Of a DNA stretch of 64,000 nt, positions 1 to 11,781 are shown one piece after another (the stretch's first letter is position 1; each line of letters begins with the position of its first letter). The notes under the pieces are model-generated. The model searched no databases. It saw only the letters and a list, made by a program, of their open reading frames with translations, and was not told the origin of the DNA. The DNA is from Gnetum montanum (taxonomy: Eukaryota; Streptophyta; Gnetopsida; Gnetales; Gnetaceae): positions 137,045 through 201,044 of the forward strand of contig MNCI01008733.1 of assembly GCA_015680685.1 (NCBI GenBank), read 5' to 3'. A program made the position numbers and the translations under genes.

Positions 1-687
1 AAGTAAGGGTATATAATGATTACTTTGATAGTGATAATTTATGCATAACACTTGCATAAAACCAAAGAGAATGAAGTTTTCTTATAGCCTTGAATTTTTC
101 AAAATCCCCTTAGAATTTGTGCAATGGCTATCTAATGGCTAGGGGTGATTTCTTCTTCAAGATTGGAACATCTCACTGTAGTAGAGTTCAATTCTGGGGA
201 GATGTATCTTTTGTAAAGGAGATGCCTCTAAGGAGATGTCTTCCCTTGAAAGAAGACATCTCCTATTTTTAGGAGACATCTTCTCTAGAATTTCTCTACT
301 TCCGGCAAGACATTTTCTGCTTTTGGGAGACATCTTCTCATCATTTGAACTTTTCTTTCTGAAGCTTCCTCTCATTGAATTGACTTTTTCTCCACCGTTG
401 GAGCATGTGGATTTTGCTGTAGTCTTCTTCTTTGTCCTTTCTCCAACTTTTCTAATGAAGTCCTTGTGCAAGCTCTCTTGAGTAGTCCTCAATTTGACAT
501 CTTGTTGTAGCTCTCATTCCTTGAGTCTTCATTCATGTCTAGCAAGTTCTTGTTATTTCCACTTTGACATATCTTTGTAGATGTCATCTCTTGAGCTCTC
601 CTTCATGCCCTACAACAACATCACATTTTACAAAACATTCTATGTTGTTCATTTTTCTTAAGGTTTTGACATACCAAAAGGTTAATA
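1..687 (-). repeat. 3' LTR of C1, partial
   Basis: Aligns with about 4150-4934: shared blocks include ACTTTGATAGTGATAATTT near base 22 and the terminal TTTTGACATACCAAAAGGTTAA before base 687. The outer half lies outside the window. Confidence 0.75.
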
Positions 688-703
688 ATATCCCCCTTTT
701 TGG
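688..703 (-). promoter_or_regulatory. Polypurine tract of C1
   Basis: The strand opposite to the one shown reads AAAAAGGGGGATAT directly before the LTR start. C2 has the same tract at 22774-22790. It would prime plus-strand DNA synthesis. Confidence 0.65.
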
Positions 704-2639
704 TGATGTTCAAAGCCTAAGAAAATGGGTTAGTAGTCTCTAGAAGGAATCAAGACATATATTTTTAATTTTTCTTATAACATTAGTCATGTCACATCAT
801 AATACTAATATCAACCATGTCAGATCAAACTAATCCTCATCCCCCCCCCCCTTTTGACATCATAAAAAATGAGTGAAGATAGAGTTGCAAACTACCATAA
901 GGAATACATATGGACTTGAGTATTCTAAGAAGATATAAATGGCCATTAAGCCAAGGAAGAATAATCCATAGAAAGTGCATATTGCTTGGTCTTCAATGTA
1001 TAGGGCTTATGATGATAAGCAATGAAGAGCTACCCCTTATTTGTCAACAAAGTTTGAGCATCATGTAACCTATCTTATGAACCAACAAGCCATTAGTAAC
1101 CAATATCCCATAGGTCTTTAACCATCCAAAATTCTCCTTCTTTTGAAGCAACAATAAATGGACAAGAAATAGCAGTTATAGAGTAAAAATATGCATATTC
1201 ATCTTTCAAGACAAAACACCACATAATCATGCTCAATAGTATTTCTTAACTTATAATTGCAATAACTAATAATCATGATGAGACTAGCATATATATATCA
1301 TTCCTTACCATTTCTTACCAAAGGAGGTCATGAGCACCTACAATTTTTAGTATTTCTTAACTTATAATTGCAATAAGTACCATAGGTATTAAAATGATAC
1401 ATTCAAATGAATATGTTCTTCCTTGCTTATTTTCTAAAAAATATACTATAGATTGGAATTATGTAGTTATATTATCATATCTTTGAGAGAACCAGTTAGG
1501 ACTCCCCTTGCATATATGCTTGTATTTCTTCCTAGTCTCTTTGTTCACAACACATATTTTGTAGAGAGATTTGTATTTGTCCCTTAAGCCTTTTAGGATC
1601 ATCATGCTACATAGAAAAACTAGGATCTCCCATTAATGAATCCTTTTAAAGTTTTATTGTAGGCAATCAAGAAGTCTCTTTTCAAATGCAAATTTTTTTG
1701 AAATGTATCAAATCATAAATCAAAATATTAAAAAAGAAATTGAACTTAATGATTTCAACATGAAGCATAAAACCATCTCACAATTCACATAGTGAAAGAT
1801 CAAAATGAAACCTTTGGTTCATAAAATATATGCAAGAGTTTTAGGCCCTTAGAAACCAATACATTCTAGTTAAGAGTTCAAAATATTTTTAAAAAACCTT
1901 TAGAAGCAGCACAAGCTTCCAATGATGAAAATAGACTAGTCAAGTTATTACATCACAAAAGATAGCAATTTTATAATCAAACATTCTAGTAAATCCCTAT
2001 TAATAACTTCGTTTACATAAGAGCTTAACTTAAGAGTTGTAGAACCTAGAGCTAAATTTCATGGTCTAAAGATCAAGAATTCACAATAAATCATTGGCAT
2101 AAATTTTAGTAAGTAAGGAAATAAAAACTTATCATATCATACCTTATGTGCGTTTAAGAGGTGAAAGACTAATGAAGTTTGAGATGAGGTCCTCCATCAT
2201 GAAGTACCTCTTTACCTTTTGATTTTCTATCATTAGATCTTTTGTATGATGACTCTATTTGTTCATGTTCATTATGAATGAATTCTTGATCACCTATTGT
2301 ATCATCTGTCTCTTTGAGGAAATTTTCAATTCTCCACTTCTTTTCGTTTTTAGCTATTTTTGTCTGCAAAATATCCTTACTAGGAACTTTTTGGCAAGAC
2401 CAAGTATCAATGTTATACTTATCAACATGAGAATATTCAAATTTTTTTTTATTTCTAAAATTTTTATAAATAAATAAATAATTTCTCTCATGTATGGGAT
2501 TATCAAACTTGGTTATGATTGTATCCTCTTGTGTGACTTCTTCATTCTTATGTTTTTTTTAATGAGCCTCTTTTTCTTGAATGCCTATGCATTTTTTTTG
2601 GTTCATCAGTAGCTTGTTGTAGTGTATTTTCATTTGTGT
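704..2639 (-). other. C1 interior without recognisable pol
   Basis: About 1.9 kb between the zinc-knuckle end of gag and the polypurine tract. I looked for copia integrase, the reverse-transcriptase YVDD core and RNase H in all frames and saw none. Only short frames occur, such as a charged one at 2169-2369 (minus), which I do not recognise. Confidence 0.5.
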
Positions 2640-3662
2640 TCCATATATATGAGCTAAGAATCTTTGGTAGAGTCATATGCTTCTTCTTCACTTTACTTAC
2701 CATTATCCCAACTTGTATAGATATTGGTCTTTTTCCAACTCTTTGTCATTTCTATACTTTCACTACCACCTGCTATTACTAGGACATTCGGAGGTCACAT
2801 GGCCTTTTCCACTACATACCCAACATTCTATAGAGGAAAAATCAAAATTAGAATTGGAAAAATTTTACTTCTTTCCTTACCTCTTTGTTGATTGAAGCTT
2901 TTTCTTCTATTTTCCATGAGCCTTTGTAGCCCTATTGAGAGAAAAGCTATCTTCTCTTTATTGCTCATATCTTGCTCTATAGGTTTCTTTTCCTTGGTGG
3001 TTGATTTTATGGTAATGGGATTTTCTTATATTGCTCTTCTACTTATGAATTCATTTCATAAGCAATGAGAGAAATTTGAAGCTCTTCAAATTTAAGGGCT
3101 GAAAAATCTCTAATTTCCTCCATTTCCATGACCTTTGGTCTAAATTCTAATTGGAGAGTTCTAATCATGTTTATTATGGCATCACTCTTAGGTAGATCTT
3201 TACCTATATCTCTAATGGCCACAACAAGATCATTTTCTCTTGAAAAGAATCTTTTATTTTCTCTCCTTATATCATTTTAATCTTACCATAATCACTTTGC
3301 AAAACTAAAAATTTAGATTTCTTAACTATAGAATTTTCTTCATAGGTGGCCTCTAAATTTTCCAAAAATCCTTTGGTTGTTTTATAGCCACCTATCCTAT
3401 TAAATTCTGATTTATTCAAAGCACAATATAAACAATTTTTTTCTTTTGAATCAAATATGGACTTATCTTTTTCTTCTTACATCCATTTGTTTCAAGGCTT
3501 GATGGTTTTTGTGGGACTATTGATGAACGATGTGTAGCCTTTGAGAATAGACTCCCATACTTCAAACTCCATTGATTCAAAGAAGCCTTGCATCCTCACT
3601 TCCTAATAGGCAAAGTTGAATCCATCAAATATTGGTAGATTTTTGTATGAAGTTGCCTCCAT
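2640..3662 (-). pseudogene. gag: C1 gag: copia-type Gag with CCHC zinc knuckle
   Basis: The minus-strand frame opens at an ATG at 3660-3662, about 55 bases inside the primer-binding site. It begins MEATSYKNLPIFDG, typical of copia Gag starts. The Gag core (about 3200-3420) contains a GFLENLEATYEENSIVKKSK stretch matching the gag-polypeptide family (UBN2/copia-type). A perfect CX2CX4HX4C zinc knuckle, CWVCSGKGHVTSEC, lies at 2784-2825. The protein would form the particle and bind the element RNA. Several in-frame stops and at least one frameshift break it. No pol follows. The family assignment is firm; function of this copy is unlikely. Confidence 0.75.
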
Positions 3663-3701
3663 TGTTCACTCTTCAAGATGATGTATAAGAAATAGTACCA
3701 A

Positions 3702-3713
3702 GCTCTCATACCA
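3702..3713 (-). other. Primer-binding site of C1 (initiator tRNA-Met type)
   Basis: Minus strand reads TGGTATGAGAGC, one mismatch from the TGGTATCAGAGC complementary to initiator tRNA-Met. It lies 2 bases inside the LTR end at 3716. Confidence 0.8.
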
Positions 3714-3715
3714 AT

Positions 3716-4934
3716 TGAGAATTGTAAAACTTAAAAGGGGGGATGAATAAGTTCTCCAAATCAAAATTTAAGACAAAAAACACAACCAAATTTAACATGA
3801 TTCCCCAACTTGGATACTCCACACTTAGAGGGTAGTTCACTTACACACCTTTAGATTTTTTTTCTCTAAAATGTGAGTTGAAGGGCATCACACCCTTTAA
3901 AAGCTCTAAGGTCCACTCTAGAGTATTTTGTCATAATGAAACCACACAACTTAGCTAGGTCTCAACAAGCTCAATGATGATGTCTTTTCACAAGAAGCAT
4001 ATCATCCCCAGTGATGCAACAAAAAGAGAAAAAAAATCATAAGAAAAGAATGTAACTAATTTATAGATCCTTAACTTTGAGGCATAGTATAATAGCATAG
4101 ATGACATGACAATGAAGTACAATACATAAGCAAATAATATGAAAAATTAGATATACATGTACAATATACAAAGATTTCTTTGATAGTGATAATTTATGCA
4201 CAACACTTACACAAAACCTAAGAGAATGAAGTCTTCTTATAGTCTTAAAGTTTCCAAAATCACCTTGGAATTCATGTAACAACTTTCTAACAGCTAGAGA
4301 AAATGTCTTCTTTGAGATTGGCATGTCTCATTGTAGTAGACTTCAATTCTAGGAAGTCGTCTCATAGAAGAGACATCTCTAACCAGTTGTCTTCTGTTGT
4401 AAGAAGATGTCCTCATGGAGAATTCTTCTCCTGAAAGAAGAAACTCTCATGGAGACTTCTTCTCTTGAAAGAAGACATGTCCTTATTTTAGAAGTTATCT
4501 TCTTAGGAATTTCTCTACTTTGGTCAAGATGTTTTCTACTTCTGAGATATACCTTCTCGTCTTTTGAACTTTGCTTCTTGAAGCTTCCTCTCATTGATTT
4601 GAATTCTTCTCAACCCTCAGAGCATATTGATTTTGTTGTAGTTTTCTTGTTTTCCCTTACTCCCACTTTTCTAATGAAGTCCTTGTCCAAGCTCTCTTTA
4701 GTCCTTGTAGTCTTCACTTTGACATCTTGTTGTAGCTCTCATTCCTCGAGTCTTCATTCATGTTTGACAAGTCCTTGTTGTCTCCACTTTAACATCTCTT
4801 TGTAGATGTTAGCTCATTTCTTTGTAGATGTCATCTCTTCAACTCTCCTTCATGCCTTGCAACAACATATCACTCAAAAAAACATTCTGTGTTCTACATT
4901 TTTCTTAAGGTTTTGACATACCAAAAGGTTAACA
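3716..4934 (-). repeat. 5' LTR of C1 (1219 bp)
   Basis: Begins (plus strand) TGAGAATTGTAAAACTTA and ends GGTTAACA, i.e. TG...CA on the minus strand. Its homologue is 1-687. The flanking five bases are GTATG; the partner duplication lies outside the window. Confidence 0.75.
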
Positions 4935-4941
4935 GTATGTT

Positions 4942-5888
4942 CGATGAGTGATGAGATACCCCTATGCCCAACCATATGAATCATAAGCATTCACACATGA
5001 TCTAGGCAAATTTCATTAATGCAACTAGTCACGACATCTAGATCATTATGTCTTGATCGTAGTTCATTGTATTTCCACTTAGACTAGTAGTAGCTCTATC
5101 ACGTATGGTTTAGTCCAAAGTAAGGCATATGATAGTTGATGTTATTTTGGCCTTATGCTACTCCTAATGATAACTAAGAAATTAATTATTTAAGCTAATT
5201 AATAATGGAAAGTAAGTCTAAACTAGCCTACATGTGATGAGTGTCTATTTCCAACTTTCCATACACGTCCTAAACCCACATATAGACTATTGGGATTACT
5301 AAGTGCTATTCTACTAGGCAAACCAAGCAATAACATTGCTAAGATTACTAAGTGAATATGTGTTTATGCTTGAATTGGTCATGCTCATTCTACCAATTCA
5401 TTAATGTGCATGAAAACGTTAATATTAACTAAGTACATGAAAAGTAAAATGCATGGAAAGTAAATCTAATCTAAGTCAAAGTGTTGCAATGAATAAAAAT
5501 CAATCTTGATCTTATTTTCATTCATAGACTGTGTCGAGGAATGCCACTCAAATAAGATGTCATACAATTAACTCATATCCATAATGCAAGCACTCACTGA
5601 CTGTTCTCTAAGGGTACAAAATAAAATTGTAAGAGTTCAGCTATTCTATTGACTAATTAACTTTCAAACCGTGCATCCAAGTGTTATATTTATAGGCCGA
5701 CACACGTCTCACGATATCAGATATTTGATAATGTAGCATGCGATCTGATATTGGATATGTAATATCGCAGCTCTAATAGCATAGCCGACCAAAAATTGAC
5801 TTTTTGTCAAGCATATGCAATATAGCATCAACGATATCATAGATGTGGCGTAGCATCAACAATATCCCATCCAATTGATGATTCATCA
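4942..5888 (-). repeat. 3' LTR of Athila-like element A1 (947 bp)
   Basis: Starts CGATGAGTGATGAGATACCC, matching the inverted end of the A3 LTR (TGATGAGTGGCGAGGTACCC), and ends TGATTCATCA followed by the polypurine complement TACCTCCATGATTGAG. The middle shares long blocks with the A3 LTR, e.g. CACGTATGGTTTAGTCCAAA. The U3 part (5690-5860) is rich in GATATC-like motifs next to a TATA-like TATTTATAGG at about 5688, the same design as A3. The start lies only 7 bases beyond C1. Confidence 0.7.
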
Positions 5889-7006
5889 TACCTCCATGAT
5901 TGAGTAAAAACTAATCCTTAAGTTAACAGGATAGGACCAAGATTTCTTTACAAAAAATTGGAAATGATAGGATTATTGATTGATCCTAACTATTGACTGA
6001 CTCTATGTGCTGGATTACAAAATCTTATTTGAGTGGATGCATATAGAATGACAAATTGACAAAAAGATTAGAAAAACATTGAAGATTACAAAATTTGCAG
6101 AGGTCTTCAAAAATATGCAAAGATGATTCTTCTTGTTGTTGCTAGTAGTGGTATACTTTTAACCTTGATTGTTATGTCGATGCTTTTCTGGTTATGTAAA
6201 ACATTCTTGAAAGATGGACTAAAATTTCTTCTTATCATCTCATGGATTTATCAAGCATATAATGTTTGAGCTTCTATCTTATATGTGCTACGATTTGTCT
6301 ATGGGCATATCTTTTGTTGTCCCCCTCTTGGCTTTGTTTTCGTGCTTGGCAAAAGACCTTATTCCTTAGGCATTTCTTTTAGCATGACCTATAGTCACCA
6401 AAGAATCAACATTCGTTTTGGTAACTTTTCCTTAATAATTAGCCCTTTTTAGATTCCTTAGTTTTCATTTGAGCACAAGTTGATTATAGCATACTATGCC
6501 CAAGGCTATGAGATAATCAAAATCATCAAGCTATTCACATTATTTTGATTAATTACTATTAGTTACCATGATGTTTGAAAATAGGATGTTGGAAAAATTT
6601 CAAAGCAGACATCTCTAGCCCCCACAACTAATAAGCGTAACCCCAGAAGTACATATGTTTTCAAACATTTGAAACCAAATGTCTAATTCAGAAGATGGCT
6701 AAGAAATATTAATGGAAATGGAAATAGAAAAGTAGATAAAATTAATAAAATGGATGAGTAGTGCCAAAATCATGTATAAATTCAAAGAAACTATCATTGA
6801 TGTTCTAGAAGATTTGAAGCTTAGTTCAAAGCCATGATCAAAAAACGTTATGCAAGTGGGTCCTCCCCAAAGCAAGCTCGTAGCATAATACCCTTACATA
6901 ACCACTTCTATAGATGCCTGTGGGCATTAGAGAAGTTAAATGTAGACCATGCCTTTGTTCTAAACAATACACAACTGCCGTGGTTAGGATGTTGCACTAT
7001 GCTACA
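5889..7006 (-). mobile_element. Interior remnant of Athila-like element A1
   Basis: Begins with the polypurine tract (minus strand CTCAATCATGGAGGTA) and carries the conserved block shared with A2 and A3 at 6846-6930. No gag, pol or accessory frame survives. It is a heavily deleted copy of the A3 type; the second LTR start at 7007 follows directly. A frame at 6834-7016 (plus) is a by-product of the conserved block, not a gene. Confidence 0.55.
6846..6930 (-). other. Conserved non-coding block, A1 copy
   Basis: The minus strand contains TTTGGGGAGGACCCACTTGC preceded by TAATGCCCACAGGCATC. The same order of blocks occurs in A3 (44549-44631) and in part in A2 (36616-36658). Its role is unknown. 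Confidence 0.55.
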
Positions 7007-7180
7007 TGATGAGTAGCGAGGTACCCCTATGCTCAACCATATAAATCACTAAGGTGTTATGCGTGATCCGATTGAATTCTGTGGACCTATAGTTATCTCA
7101 TACACTAGTTTCTCTAGGAAGTGAAATGACGTTGATAATGTCCGTTGTCTTATAATGGTGTTATGCTTGACATGGCAACT
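7007..7180 (-). repeat. Truncated LTR fragment of the A1/A3 family
   Basis: Starts TGATGAGTAGCGAGGTACCC and follows the family LTR (CTCAACCATATAAATCACT) for roughly 170 bases before similarity fades. I see no clear primer-binding site in front of it, so it may be a separate truncated copy or the broken 5' LTR of A1. Confidence 0.55.
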
Positions 7181-7786
7181 AAAAAGGTATTATCTGCATT
7201 CTCCTAGTCAGAAATTGAAAGAAATACCATGATATTTTCATGATAACCATAAAACAATTTTTGGTGTTGAAGGCACCAAAAACTTGGGATGAACACAAAT
7301 AAGAATGAAATTTCATTGCACAAAGAAGAAACACTTGATAAATGTTTAATCTCATTGTTGCTGGTGAGTTGATATTCACATCATGGAGTATGGGATGACA
7401 CTTTAGTCTTATGAACATAAGCCTTGTTATTATTAAATTATCCACTCGCTTTTTTATTAAGTCATCATTACTATTCCCCTCTTGCTTGACCTATCCATTT
7501 GTTTTAATGCCTCCACTTGTTCTAATGCAGACTTATTAGCTGCAGCTTGACTTACACTTAGTACATCACGTCCTTCTTTTACGATCAGTACACAATCCGT
7601 ATTGAGGATAGTGTTAGGACCGCTATCTACGATGAAAGAAGAATTGGTAGCTTATGACTAAACTTTAGTTCTGCCTGGGTTATCCACCAGCTTTTGTTTT
7701 ACTGTTGCGTTGTCGTCAAGAAACTTTCCTGAACTTTGACTATCTCAGGATTGAAATAATTCTCAGGAGTAGCTGATTCTATGTAA
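7181..7786. other. AT-rich stretch, nothing recognised
   Basis: No motif, repeat pair or plausible reading frame that I can name. Base composition becomes less AT-rich towards 7500, where the gene-like stretch begins. Confidence 0.4.
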
Positions 7787-8671
7787 TTATTTCACTGCTC
7801 CTGGGCTGCTCTGAAGCTGGACAAGATATTTCGCTTCTTCTACTGAAACAGTGGCATTTGGCTCATCTGTCTTTATTAAACAACTGCAGGGGGGCTTGTA
7901 ATTGTTGGCAAAGCTAGCAACCTCTTTGGCAGAGATAGGAGGAAGAGTGTTTTGTTTTTTTTTCTGCATGTGCTATTGAAATTTCCCATTCTGAAAATCC
8001 ATAAAAACGCACCCTTGCAACCAGTCTCCGGGCACTTTCTAGATCACTTGAGAAGTTCACCGTTATATCATCACAAAACATTTTCTGTTCGCGAAGGCTA
8101 GAAGTTTTATTGAATTGTCACCCTGAAATACAAATATGTTTGCAGAGTATATCTATCCATTCTTGAAACGCAGCAGCCAAAGCCCAAACGATCTTTATGT
8201 TTCAGCAGCCTAGTTATAAATCCAACTTAATGAATTTTTCCCACCACGTGTGAACCCTTTAATTCAACAGGAAACATTATTTGCAAAGAACACTGTGCCT
8301 CTACCATGCATGATTTTCGCTGAGACAGAATTTGGTCGTTCGTTCTCAATGTCCAATAATTTAATTTACTGAACCAAGCCCTTTTTAGGTAACTAATTCG
8401 GTTAAAGTCAGTTAGCTTCCTGGAATCTATCGACCTCATATCTTTCTAAAGGTAAGGTTTAGTCTGCCAGGCCTTAATCCGGTAGAGGCCTCATCAGCCA
8501 GTCGTTATCACCACTGTAATTGTCGTCATTGGCAGCGGCCATGAACTGCTGCTGCTGCTCATCCTGCTGAACACGCTCATCAACCTTTTCAATGAACATA
8601 TCCTCAGCGTAGTTGGCAACTTCGCGCCAGGCCAACCCATTTAAAATTTGTTTCATCTTGTCGTGCTGCAA
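7787..8671 (-). pseudogene. Unidentified gene-like stretch downstream of the FLV remnant
   Basis: On the minus strand several pieces look like real protein rather than chance. At 8474-8671 a 65-residue frame has an acidic, Gln-rich tail ending DNDWLMRPLPD and a stop. Near 8000-8080 a piece reads DDITVNFSSDLESARRLVAR. At 7787-7969 another frame contains LPPISAKEVASFANNY. Composition is closer to coding DNA than the surroundings. They do not match flavodiiron proteins; they could be exons of a second gene, or a chimera fused to the FLV remnant at about 8680. I do not recognise a family and assign no function. Confidence 0.35.
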
Positions 8672-9540
8672 CTCGGAAGTTGTTTCATAATTGCTGAACT
8701 TCTACCCTGATCAAGAACATTCACAAACTTGCTGCCCGGCAAAATCAGTTTCAACTGCTCTTTCCTCTACTGCTGCCACTGTTATTTCTGGTAGGACAAA
8801 TGTAGCTTGGCTGACCCATGATGCAAGCATGGCACTCTCATCATTTCCATCCTTTGCTGATACAACACACAGAGACCCGACCACTCTACCAACTGCCTGC
8901 TCCATGTTTGAAGCAACAACGAACTGAGAAGTACCGCTTCTTTCTTTGAGTTTTGATTCCTTTATTTGAGCTATATTTGTTCCACTCTATTCACATAATT
9001 GCCATGTCGCTTCCGCTGGCTTAAACTTACAACGAATTAATAGGAAAGCAAATGAGACACCTCCATTCTTGAGGCACTGCTCCATTTCATCCTCAGCTTC
9101 CCCCAAAGGAGCCAAATGCCCTTGCTTCATTGTCATTGAGAATTAAATTCCAAAGCATTTTGTATTGCAGTTTGCATATGACCACCTAGCGTAGCACTTC
9201 CAATAACAAAACTATTATAGCGTTTTACCAAGCTTTTTATTTCCTTATTTGTACTTTGTTCACAATATGAGGTTGCAACTCCAACTTCTGCTTTTGAGAT
9301 ACCATGGCTAATTGCCTGTGCAAGCACTGCTGTATTTCCATAAGCATATGCATAAATTGCTGCTATCATCACATCCTTTATTTGCTGTACTTTTTGACTA
9401 GTCCATGCCTTATACTTGCGGGCAAGCTCAGTATCGCACAATGGGTCCACATACGAGACATATTGTTGCAGTGACAAAGACATCCTCTGTATTGCCAGGA
9501 TTGGATATAGCTGTTGATATAACTCACTGGTAAGTTAATG
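8672..9540 (-). pseudogene. Flavodiiron (FLV-type) protein remnant: flavodoxin and flavin-reductase domains
   Basis: Read on the minus strand, 9483-9133 gives a flavodoxin-like domain: IAAIYAYAYGNTAVLAQAI is the FMN-binding loop region and FVIGSATLGGHM follows further on. After a frameshift the chain continues NEARAFGSFG, then CKFKPAEATWQLC, then a flavin-reductase domain at 8905-8711 with GRVVGSLCVVSAKDG and ESAMLASWVSQATF. This order matches the C-terminal two thirds of plant and cyanobacterial flavodiiron proteins, which pass photosynthetic electrons to oxygen at the thylakoid. At least three frameshifts and several stops break it. The N-terminal diiron (metallo-beta-lactamase) domain is not seen upstream and the flavin-reductase domain is cut at about 8680. 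No intron is evident inside, so it may be a retrocopy or one retained exon block. I cannot tell FLVA from FLVB. Confidence 0.7.
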
Positions 9541-9641
9541 CCAATACAAACTTTTTAAGCTATTAAATATTGCAATTGAATTCTTAACTGAATTTTTCTT
9601 AGCAATCACCATCACTGCTCAAGTAACAGAGATGTGCTAAC

Positions 9642-9727
9642 ACAAGTCAAAGAAAAGTGAGATGTATATGTATGCACCAATTAAACAAGTCAAAGAAAAG
9701 TGAGATGTATATGTATGCACCAATTAA
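9642..9727. repeat. Direct tandem duplication, 43-bp unit, two copies
   Basis: A 43-base unit starting ACAAGTCAAAGAAAAGTGAG is repeated head to tail almost perfectly. Confidence 0.85.
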
Positions 9728-11473
9728 ATAAGCATTGGCAAGCGGGTTGTGAATAGATTCAAAGTTTTACAAGTGAGCAAGACCATGTTGTTGGCATTAA
9801 AGCAGTCAATGGTATCTTGTTCCCAAATCTTGAATCACTAACGAACTGTAAATCAATAAGTCCATCCCTGGTAGGTTAAGTTCATCCAGTAGGAGTCCTC
9901 ATCTTGCATATATTCCAAAATATATTTGGAGGCATCAAGAAGAATTGTTTTGAATATCATACCCATTATAGGCACGCTCAAGTGTTACCGGAGAATAACA
10001 CAGAAATTCTGCAGTGGGCAGAACAAAAACTCCACTACCCTAGGATGAAACCACACCTTTGTGTTTTTATTAATTGTCTTGTTAGTGATAGGAAAATTCG
10101 GAATTAGGATCCCAAAGAAGCATAGAATGCCCACAAACTCTATAACTACTAGTGTTTGTTCCAGCAATGGCCTGAAATCCAAAATTTCCTAACTTCAATT
10201 ATTCCAATGTAAACTCCAAATGCTAGGAAAAGCATAAAAATGAAATCAATAGTTATAATCTCTACAGCATAGAAGGAACTCTAACACATAACTAGAAATC
10301 CCCTACCTCCTTTTACACTTCACATAAAAGTTAGGGTAAAAAAGCAATAAATGAAAAAAAAATTAATAGATTTAGTGTAAAATACTATAGTGTGGCGTAA
10401 GGTATAAGAATATCATATTTCTAATTGGCATTTGACATCAACGTTAAAATAGGAAGTAGCATAAAACTTAAACTATGTTGACTTTATATGCTTGTTAGCA
10501 TATTTTTTAAGTCAAGGTTTAGCATGAAAATAGATATTAGCATAAACATTATAGGTACCATAGAAAAATAAAAAACAAATACACTAGAATCCATAAACAT
10601 ATTTCGACAAATGTGTCATGTGAAAACTAAAACATTCTAGAGCCATGCCTAAAACAAAATAATAATACTAATACTAAAATGATAAATGATAAAAATAACT
10701 TATATGAATAATTCTAATTAAAAATACACAATAGTACAAAATAAACAAAAGCAAACAAGAGATAAAATGATTAGGTAAAAAACATTCAAGCAACAAAAGG
10801 AAGAAAATGGTGTAACAAACAAAATTTCAAAAAAAAATTGGAAAATATTAATGGAAACCTAGATGATATGCAATCTCCAACATGTCAACCCCAAGATGTG
10901 GTAGTGTCCCCTAGATCATGGTCTCTTATGCACATGTTTCTTCCATTATCCCATTGGTCCCTATCTTCTACTATCTTCATCCATCAACATGTCACTTTAC
11001 TCTTACTATAAAAGAGAAAAATTTCATTCATGCCACTTTAGAAATGGGAAATAAAGTTCATTGAATCCCTTTTTCCTTTTTAACTCTCATCTTTTTCAAT
11101 TTATGATACATGACATTTTATGTCAATTTTACTCTAGATAGCATAAACAAACATAATCTAGTGTAAGCTACCTTGCATACTACCTTTATACCAAATAGCA
11201 TAAAAATCCTTGATGTAGCATAAAATACATATTACACTATTCTTACACTGAATAATGTACAATATTCCTTTATGGTCTAATTGCATTATCTAGCATGAAT
11301 AACTCTTCATGCTAGATTTGCATTGCATATCATGAACATATTTATGGTGTTAAATGTAAATCTCATAGAATATGCCGATGTCTTCCAATGTGCCATGGTC
11401 ATATCAACTTCCCCAAAATTATGTAGCATGCATCACTTATGTTGTTCCTCCAAGAAACTAGTTCTATGCCCTA
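9728..11473. other. AT-rich, non-coding; repeated TAGCATAAA-like words
   Basis: No gene or LTR pair found. The word TAGCATAAA or near-variants recurs many times between about 10400 and 11340. The stretch ends at the LINE target site. It may be an eroded retrotransposon. Confidence 0.4.
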
Positions 11474-11485
11474 ATCACTAGTTTT
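11474..11485. repeat. LINE target-site duplication, 3' side of the element
   Basis: ATCACTAGTTTT here equals 17952-17963. On this side it merges into the T run that is the LINE poly(A) tail read on the plus strand. Confidence 0.8.
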
Positions 11486-11781
11486 TTTTTAGAGAGAGAA
11501 TGTTCGGGTTTGTATTACTGAAAGTTATGGTACACAAGTAGAAAATTACAATGGGGGAGACATTAGGGATGGCCCCCTCTGAGGGGGGGGGGGGGCAGAC
11601 CCCAGAAAAACACAAATTTCAAAGCACAGAGGACTCCGAGCTTAGCCACCGAACCTCAAAACCTCAAAACCTCAAACCCTCAAAAACCTCAGGGTCGAAC
11701 AGTGAGAGCAAGAGGAGGTGGGGGGGGGGGGGGGCGTAACCCCAATAAACAAAGGAGGGGGGGCAGCGGCCAGGGGGGGCG
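11486..11781 (-). other. LINE 3' UTR with homopolymer C tracts (sense strand)
   Basis: Runs of 8 to 16 G on the plus strand at about 11583-11595, 11720-11735 and 11756-11763 precede the A tail. Such tracts can form G-quadruplex or i-motif structures and are prone to sequencing and polymerase slippage. Confidence 0.7.

Larger units (their letters stand above)
1..4934 (-). mobile_element. Gag-only Ty1/copia-type LTR retrotransposon C1 (cut by window edge)
   Basis: Two direct repeats (1-687 and 3716-4934) flank a 3.0-kb interior. Read on the minus strand the interior begins with a primer-binding site like the 3' end of initiator methionine tRNA, as is usual for plant copia elements, and ends in a polypurine tract. 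Only gag is recognisable; integrase and reverse transcriptase are missing and the interior is too short for a full copia gag-pol. A second copy of the same design is C2 at 21578-27248, so the gag-only state is a property of the family rather than damage to one copy. Such elements are described in plants as gag-only, non-autonomous (TR-GAG-like) elements; that assignment is inference. Confidence 0.75.

Noticed and set aside
9904-10182. Overlapping frames on both strands as a small gene
   Set aside because: No codon bias, no recognisable motif, and equal plausibility on both strands.
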